Part shown: in pieces, positions 58,001-64,000 of the stretch
Layout of the letters: each line of letters opens with the position of its first letter
Position numbering within the stretch: the first letter of the stretch is position 1
Assembly (NCBI GenBank): GCA_014871385.1
Contig: CM026424.1
Span: forward strand, 1,922,001 to 1,986,000
DNA: 64,000 nt
Source of the DNA: Ceratodon purpureus
Lineage: Eukaryota > Streptophyta > Bryopsida > Pseudoditrichales > Ditrichaceae
Reading direction: 5' to 3'
The notes under the pieces: generated by a model
What the model was told of the DNA's origin: nothing
What the model saw: the letters and a program-made list of their open reading frames with translations, nothing else
The model's database searches: none
Made by a program: the position numbers and the translations under genes

Positions 58001-60112
58001 CAGAAGGAGATCTTTCCAGAATAGTGTTATAAACAGACAGGATAGTTCTATAAACAGTCATGATAGTGTTATAAACAGGATAGTGTTATAACATTTTAAG
58101 TTCAAGAGAAAAGAAACACAAGTATATAATATAGCAACATCTTAATACATCAAATGGTTTACTGAACTGACGATTCAACTCTGTTCTTCTATGAATTAGC
58201 TGACTGTGAGGAAATAATATTTCTGAAAAACGAAACTTAGAAAGAAATACGAAAGGCACATTATCATCTTACCATCAAGAATTTTAGCTAATATATTGTA
58301 TCAGATCGTATCAGAACAGTAAGGTAACTTTCAATGGTTATATTAAATTCAGAATAGAATGTACAACGTTTAGCTCACAGTGAGCTAAATAGGTCAGTGT
58401 CAACGTCGTCATTTCTGTCTAGAGTTGAACTATATAAGATCAGATAAATACGACACAATTACAGCATTAGTTTTACCTAAATCATGTTTCAGGAAAGATA
58501 TCTTACCCGAGCTGCCAGCATGCACTTCGTTCCACTGAAGACCCCCCAGAAGTTCTCACCCGGCATACAAAATGTCTTTAGTAACTCCAAGTAGAACTCC
58601 ATTCGCAATTCCCGAGCGTTGAGCCGTAGATGAGCTTCCTTGTACAATCCATACACTGTATAGTAGTTCGTATTTGGAGCTGTATAAGACGCCTTCACTT
58701 TCTTCTTGTCATGTTTACCACCTGCACGCAACAAGAACACCAAGTACAGTTCGTCCTTTCCAGAGTTTCGGGTGGTGTGGTCGTTGAGGCGTTCATTCTT
58801 AGCAGGTATGTACCTAGAAGGAACTACTGTATATCCTTTCATGTGCTTCTCGGCGTAGGCGATCGCTTGGGCATTTCGCTGCTGCGTAGCAGATATCCAG
58901 AGCCACACTTCCGGGTCTGAGATTGAAGGCCCCTTCACCCCCATCAGCTTCCTCAGGAAAGCCTTGAAGAATGGATTTTCTACCGTATCGTCCTTTGTAG
59001 AATGACCTGGTGTGTCGCGGAAATCCAGCAGTGCTAGACTCAGGTGAGGGATATCATCATACTTCCATTGTACTCCGAACTCCATCTTCAGAGCATTGAA
59101 TAGCCGAGTTTGGATTCGACCGGCTGGAGCAACAAAGTTTCCCTTGACCTCCAAAAATCTGGCAAAGAACGGAAAGACCTCGGGCCACCGCTCCGTCAAG
59201 TTACGTGCCCTCTTGAACATACCCTTCTTCTCGGCGCGGAATCCGTAAAATCCTTTGTCAGGCCGATCGAGGAGGACATTCAATGTAGCATTAGAAACAC
59301 CGGACTCGGCTTTCCAGTCGTGCCACTTCTTCTTGTTAATCGTGTAGTCAGGATTGCAGAGCCCGAGACTTGGCTTGACATCGTGAAGCTCTTGGATGCA
59401 AATCCGCTTACGCTTCTTCCTCGCCATCCAATCCCCAGAAGAGTAATGATGGGGTAGCACCGTACCGCGTGTCTTGTGCACAGATACTTTCGGGTACTTG
59501 TACTTCCAGTTCTTGGTAAGCATCAATAAATGACGAACCAATGCCTTTGTTTCTTCTTCAGTCATGAAACCCATCCCGCGGAAGAAGCTACGCTGAAGCT
59601 GGAAGGCTTTACCACCCTTAAATCCCTTCTTCTGATTGAAGCGCTCGCATGTCTCGGGATCTATCAGTTCACCTGTGCTATGCTTCGTAATGAATTCCCT
59701 CCACAAAGTGAAATGGTCCTCTGCTGCGGTAATAATCACCATCTCATTCTTCACATCCGCCGGCCCCTGTACACTCTTACTGTCTTTGTTCGGGTCAATA
59801 TTCTGAAATCGTTTGATTAGGAGCTCAAGAAATTTCTGAAATACAACAAGACGAAGAAAATGTTAATAGTTCTGTATTTCAGCAAACATAAGACTAATAA
59901 AGGAATTCGAACCCAATATAAAAACAATGAGACTACTGACCGTATTAGCAGAGTCACTGAAAACTAAGTGATTTATAGAATTACAGAACAGTTTATCACA
60001 GTATGGCTTAATTCCTACGGTTTTCGAGTACGGGGTTGCAGACATCGATGCACTAAAGTCGGGTTCAGTTCATGGTGAGAGAAGATGTAGATTTAGCTCA
60101 CTGTGAGCTAAA
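54821..60112. repeat. Scattered 21-bp dyads inside the large locus
   Basis: Seven copies of TTTAGCTCAC + one base + GTGAGCTAAA: 54821-54841 and 54962-54982 (right arm degenerate), 56693-56713 (left arm TTTGCTCAC) and 57436-57456 in coding sequence, and 57861-57880, 58369-58389 and 60092-60112 in introns. On the minus strand the two coding copies encode VLAHSEQ and LLAHSELN. Confidence 0.85.
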
Positions 60113-61602
60113 TACGAGACAATGACAAGTTCATATCCCTTTACGAGTAAGAAGTATACCTGAAATTTCTTCACATTGTAAACCGCATCATTGTTTCTCA
60201 TATTATCCTTAATGTTCGTTGGTCTCCCCTCGCTGATCCAGACATTTCGGGCACTTAGTATATTCGTCCCCCACGTAGGTTGAGCATGGTTAAGATGGTT
60301 ACACATGTTGTAGAATTCAGAGATCCTCACAAGGATAAGGGGATCCTTGGACCAAACTATATATGCATCCCAAGTTTCGAGCTCTTTCTTTCGTTTCTCC
60401 CCACATCCCTGAATTTGCAACTCCTGTGATGCAACAATACTATGTTGCCCGTTGATAATCATAAACTTGCCATCCTTGATATCACTCCATGATGTTGGCT
60501 TCTCTGGCAACAGCTCCATATTGTCCTGCACTGGCATAAGGCAAACTTTCTGCCTTTGGTTAATATCACCCATGTGTACGAGCTCCTCCTTCACGGACTT
60601 TACTATATCCCGCTCTAAGTTACGAATGATATATTCATCCTTAGCAATGTGGCACTGCTTTACATTCACTGGGAATGTCGTATTCATATTGAATACGTAG
60701 GCCTCGGTACAGTCGTCCCAGAAGGTCTTCTGGATCTCCGTGAACTTCTCGTAATCGGGCACCTCCTTATCCTTCTTTTTCGTCTTCTTTGTCTCCTCAG
60801 TTTGCGTGAGGACTGAACCCGAACTACCGGCCTTTGCTGTCGGCTTTCTCTTCTTCTTGGTAGGACCGTCCTCATCAGCTTCCACTCTGGTTCTCTTTAA
60901 GGCCCTGGACTTGGCCGGAGTTGGAACAGCCGTCGAAGGTCGTTGTTGAATACTGCCCCGAGAAGGTGTAGCAGAGTCGTCGCGGGTGGAGACAACACCT
61001 GCACTCTGTAACGGCACGGGTGGGGTCTTCTCTACTACCGTATCCGTTATGAAGTGGGTCAAGGTAAGGAATACCCGTGAGAGTCTTCGTCCAAGTGCCA
61101 CTGCTTTCAGTGGGCTACCGTCTGAACTCTTCCAGGAAATCTTCTGTATTTCGTCCATCAAACTCTCACCCGATGTACCCATTAAGCTGCTAATCAATGG
61201 CTCCGGGTCAAAGTTTGTGACATTACTTTCGACTTCGATGACAAGGGAGTGTACATGTGTTAGGTCACACTCAGACTCCTGATCCACTGCCCCTACAACA
61301 ACAACTATGTAGCTCCCGTGATGCTCCTCAATCACCTTAACTCTCTCGACAACACATAAATCTAGATATCGAGGCGAATTCTTTTCTTTGTGTAATATCC
61401 GCACGAACTTCTGGTACCTAGAGACAGCCATTGACCATCCCTCTACATGGTCTTTGAACTTCCATAGCGATCCGTAGGAGTGTTCCAAGGAGGCTTCGAA
61501 GAAAGGCTCGTCGGGATCCGGGTTAATAAAAGGCTCGATGAAGGGCTCGAGGTGACTCATATCATACCCGTCGGGCATGAGTACTTTAGTTGGTATAGTC
61601 AT
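55013..61602 (-). CDS. Giant ParB-like / degenerate DNA methyltransferase / FCP1-like phosphatase protein
   Basis: Exons 60160-61602, 58507-59835, 56238-57806, then 55965 to 55909 or 55834, and 55013-55798 join in phase, giving about 1,726 or 1,751 aa. Exon 1 has a nuclear-type basic stretch (TKKKRKP) and a ParB/sulfiredoxin-like core, KDGKFMIINGQHSIVASQEL. Exon 2 has KDELYLVFLLRAGGK. At its end, running into exon 3, is YLELLKTFCMPGENFWGVFS then GTKCMLAARIYGMFYYGIID. This copies the motif X / motif I end of permuted N6/N4 DNA methyltransferases (L-K ... PGD..L-D-P-F-x-G-S-G-T ... A ... G-x-E). No D/N-P-P-Y/W catalytic tetrapeptide is seen, so it may be inactive. Exon 3 is acidic with a coiled coil. 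The last exon has the FCP1/NIF motifs NVVLDINGIL, VYVRPGFSDF, VVVWSS and ILIDDSPEKS. Domain calls are by eye. Confidence 0.65.
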
Positions 61603-61634
61603 CTGCAATGAATGTCAAGAACAAAGTTAAATCA

Positions 61635-62498
61635 TTTAGCTCACAGTGAGCTAAATATGCCTTCTTCTATACTCTAAACAAACTGTTCTATTCATTATAT
61701 AAGTGAACTTTAGAATCGTGTATTGATGTTACTAAACAAGAAGTGGTATTATAAATAATTTAGCTCACTGTGAGCTAAATTGCGTACCTTTCAGACCCTG
61801 CGATGGATGCTCCCAAATCCTTTTAGAACAGTTGGGAAATAAAAGTGCATACCTGAGTTGAGAAATGAACACGGTATTAGATTCTATTGAAACGAGAGAG
61901 TACTATCACTTTAAATGAAAATCAGCCTACAACTCAAGCAGAATTCAGATCACAGTATGCTAATATGCTGTTTATCTTAATTGTAAAACCTAAATGCTAG
62001 TAAAACTGACTTTGAATGTTTAAGTACTTAGCTCACAGTGAGCTAAATTAGAGTCAATCCCAAACTCAAGATGTTTCATTTTCTTCAAACCTCCTTCTCA
62101 CTTGCCAAGTCCGTGACGTAAACATACTGTTTTTCTGGTTCTTAGATAAATTTAGCTCACAGTGAGCTAAATTGATATCGGATTGGGCAGCATTATGCCT
62201 CCTGCGAGCTAAAATTTGACTAAATTTTCGAGAATTTCGCTCATTCTGTATTAGGTCATTCTAAATGCTAGTAGAATTTAGCTCACAGTGAGCTAAATTC
62301 TGGTCTTTCTGATGAAGGTTCTGTTTTCAGTGAACATAATACTAGTTTTACCCGGATTATTGTTCTATCTCTAAGATACATTATTACAGATTATACCAAC
62401 TTTAGCTCACAGTGAGCTAAACATTTTCTTCTTCTCTCAACGCACTTCTGGCTCACTCTGCATCCAATTAGTCATAGTTTAGCTCACATTGAGCTAAA
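61635..62498. repeat. Cluster of seven 21-bp dyads upstream of the large gene
   Basis: Copies at 61635-61655, 61759-61779, 62028-62046, 62151-62171, 62277-62297, 62401-62421 and 62478-62498, spaced about 80-270 bp. Several extend further, and the copy at 62272-62300 is a perfect 29-bp palindrome around its central A. All lie between the first coding exon and the upstream leader of the ParB/methyltransferase-like gene. Confidence 0.9.
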
Positions 62499-64000
62499 CG
62501 TCTATTTACATTACTATTTCAAAATGAGTTTAAACTACTCTAAATCTCACATATCAATATGAAACATACAAACATGAATACTTATGAACTTTTCTATATC
62601 AATTAACATCAAAATGAGTTGCAACGTCTGGCAAAGACCGAAGAAAATGATAGTAGAGGGTACAAACACACAATTACAATACGATCATAAAATGCATATA
62701 TAAAAAACACATACAACAATATCATTGAATTCCGACTGCATTGGAGAACAATGGATTCAACTGTACAGGGAATGAGCTCTACATATGATAGAGTTCAATG
62801 AGAAACATCATGATAATTAAAACTCCCTACAAATCTGAAGAGAAAAAATTAAACCTCTGCGAATTCTACAAACAAACATTTATGAATCTACAACGATGCC
62901 GAAAATATCTAGAACCGCTAATGCAGTACTACTAGCTCATACAGTGTTATAACATAAAACATATAGGACACATCATGCGATCTTCTTGGAGACCTAGACA
63001 AATACTTGAAACGGATAATATTTAACAACACCACAGGTTAGAGAAATGGAAATGTGCATACCAGTACTCTAAAAACTTTGATCTGCGTGCCGACTTGAAA
63101 TTCGCGATCTCACACCGTTAAAGAAGTCTACACGCCAGCAGTCGTATACAACCTAATAGACAAAGGTTAATATTTCAATATCAGTCTAATTCACAAGTTT
63201 GTTGTATCTATACCGAATTAAATTAACAAATCGAATGTAACAAAGTTCTGTAAAACTAAGACAAACCACGCTGTTCTTGTGCAACACAATAACGACAACA
63301 AAATGAATGAAGGGTCACTCTTACCGTGTGTGTCAAAACGTTCCCTAATAAAATTTCGCACAAATTCTGACTACGAAAACCCGAAAACTGGTTTGATATC
63401 GATATCTGCACAAAAGACGCAAGAGTCCGAGTACATTTAGATGGGAAAGTTTAGGTCGTCGCGGGACAGAAACTGGACGCGAAAATGGAAACAAAACCTT
63501 GCAAACGCAGAACAGAAAAACAATCATTTCTACAACATAGAGAAACCTACTAACAAACCTTACATCAACTGCGGAACAGAAGTTACAGTTGCTTCACTGC
63601 CTAAAAACCTCCGCTTTGGATCAACAAAGGAAATCCAGGAGCAACAAGAAGACCATCAAGTCGAAATATACACAGGAGTAATAATAATGCAACATCAGGA
63701 CATAAAGAAGAAAAAAACTAAACAACATAAGGCATACAACGTACCTTCGTATGCAGCGCCGCCCAGCAACAGTTCCCGAAAGGAAACGAAAAAATTCGAT
63801 ACGAACCTAAACACCTAAACCTCTACAGAGGTAACTCTTGCGCCGAAGATGAACCGCTCTAGGGTTTCTAGAATAGTTAGAATCTAACCACAAGAACTAT
63901 CGACAATGCCTTTGATCATCCTGAACAAAACAAACTCGGGAGCACCTACACCCAAATGATCAACACGGTTCTCCTGAAAACAAACCTAAAACACTAAACT
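62499..64000 (-). promoter_or_regulatory. Probable leader exons and promoter of the large gene
   Basis: The coding start at 61602 lies directly after an acceptor (CATTGCAG then ATG), so the transcript begins further right. A good donor (CATACGAAG then GTACGTTG) near 63740-63760 ends a likely untranslated first exon. Upstream of it is a telo-box, AAACCCTAG on the minus strand (63859-63867). Another donor-like site (TACTG then GTATGCAC) is near 63060. No coding domain is seen in the interval. Confidence 0.4.

Noticed and set aside
60070-60159. Coding extension ending VSYLAHSELN after the first large exon
   Set aside because: It is intron read-through. The donor at 60159 and the acceptor at 59836 keep the main frame, so this dyad is intronic.
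61635-62498. Evenly placed palindromes as a CRISPR array
   Set aside because: Spacing is irregular (80-270 bp), the repeat is a full dyad, there are no cas genes, and the genome is eukaryotic.

Overview
The window looks like nuclear DNA of a streptophyte, most likely a bryophyte or a charophyte-grade alga. The evidence is a plant-type WRC zinc finger fused to a JmjC demethylase, a plant-type 6 kDa mitochondrial ATP synthase subunit, a berberine-bridge-like flavoprotein, Tourist- and Stowaway-type MITEs, telo-boxes (TAGGGTTT) at several gene starts, and compact GT/AG introns. I cannot name the species. I saw no rRNA, tRNA or CRISPR array.

Left part (1-31 kb) is ordinary genic DNA. In order it holds a PIF/Harbinger MITE, the ATP synthase 6 kDa subunit gene (+), an RNase H-like/CCCH zinc-finger gene (-) beside a gag-like reading frame, an OCRE/G-patch RNA-processing gene (-, nine exons rebuilt with every junction in phase), a 78-aa four-exon gene of unknown family (-) facing a PET100-like cytochrome oxidase assembly gene (+), an AT-rich gap with a Stowaway MITE, a secreted bicovalent-flavin oxidase (+), and a KDM3/JMJ25-type demethylase (-, at least 15 coding exons).

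Middle (31-42 kb) is AT-rich and gene-poor, with a 389-bp inverted-repeat element and a frameshifted kinase-like pseudogene (-).

42.9-51.9 kb is unusual. Three intronless genes stand side by side: a kinase-like gene with one in-frame stop, a frameshifted hAT (DUF659/BED) transposase, and an intact 793-aa coiled-coil/RING-H2 protein. Each has a TATA box directly beside a tandem array of a G-run plus CGCGAGC unit. Two copies of a ~200-bp segment starting CAGGGTTGTC, like a hAT terminus, lie next to two of the four arrays.

52.4-64 kb begins with a 210-bp satellite. It is followed by a giant minus-strand gene (~1,730-1,750 aa) that appears to join a ParB-like domain, a degenerate permuted DNA adenine/cytosine-N4 methyltransferase-like domain, an acidic coiled-coil linker and an FCP1-like phosphatase domain. 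The gene, its introns and especially its upstream leader carry 14 copies of a dyad made of TTTAGCTCAC, one base, and GTGAGCTAAA. Two copies lie in coding sequence and encode L-A-H-S-E. This palindrome-marked ParB/methyltransferase/phosphatase locus and the array-TATA modules next to it are the best candidates for something undescribed. All gene models are hand-spliced, so functions in this last region are inference.
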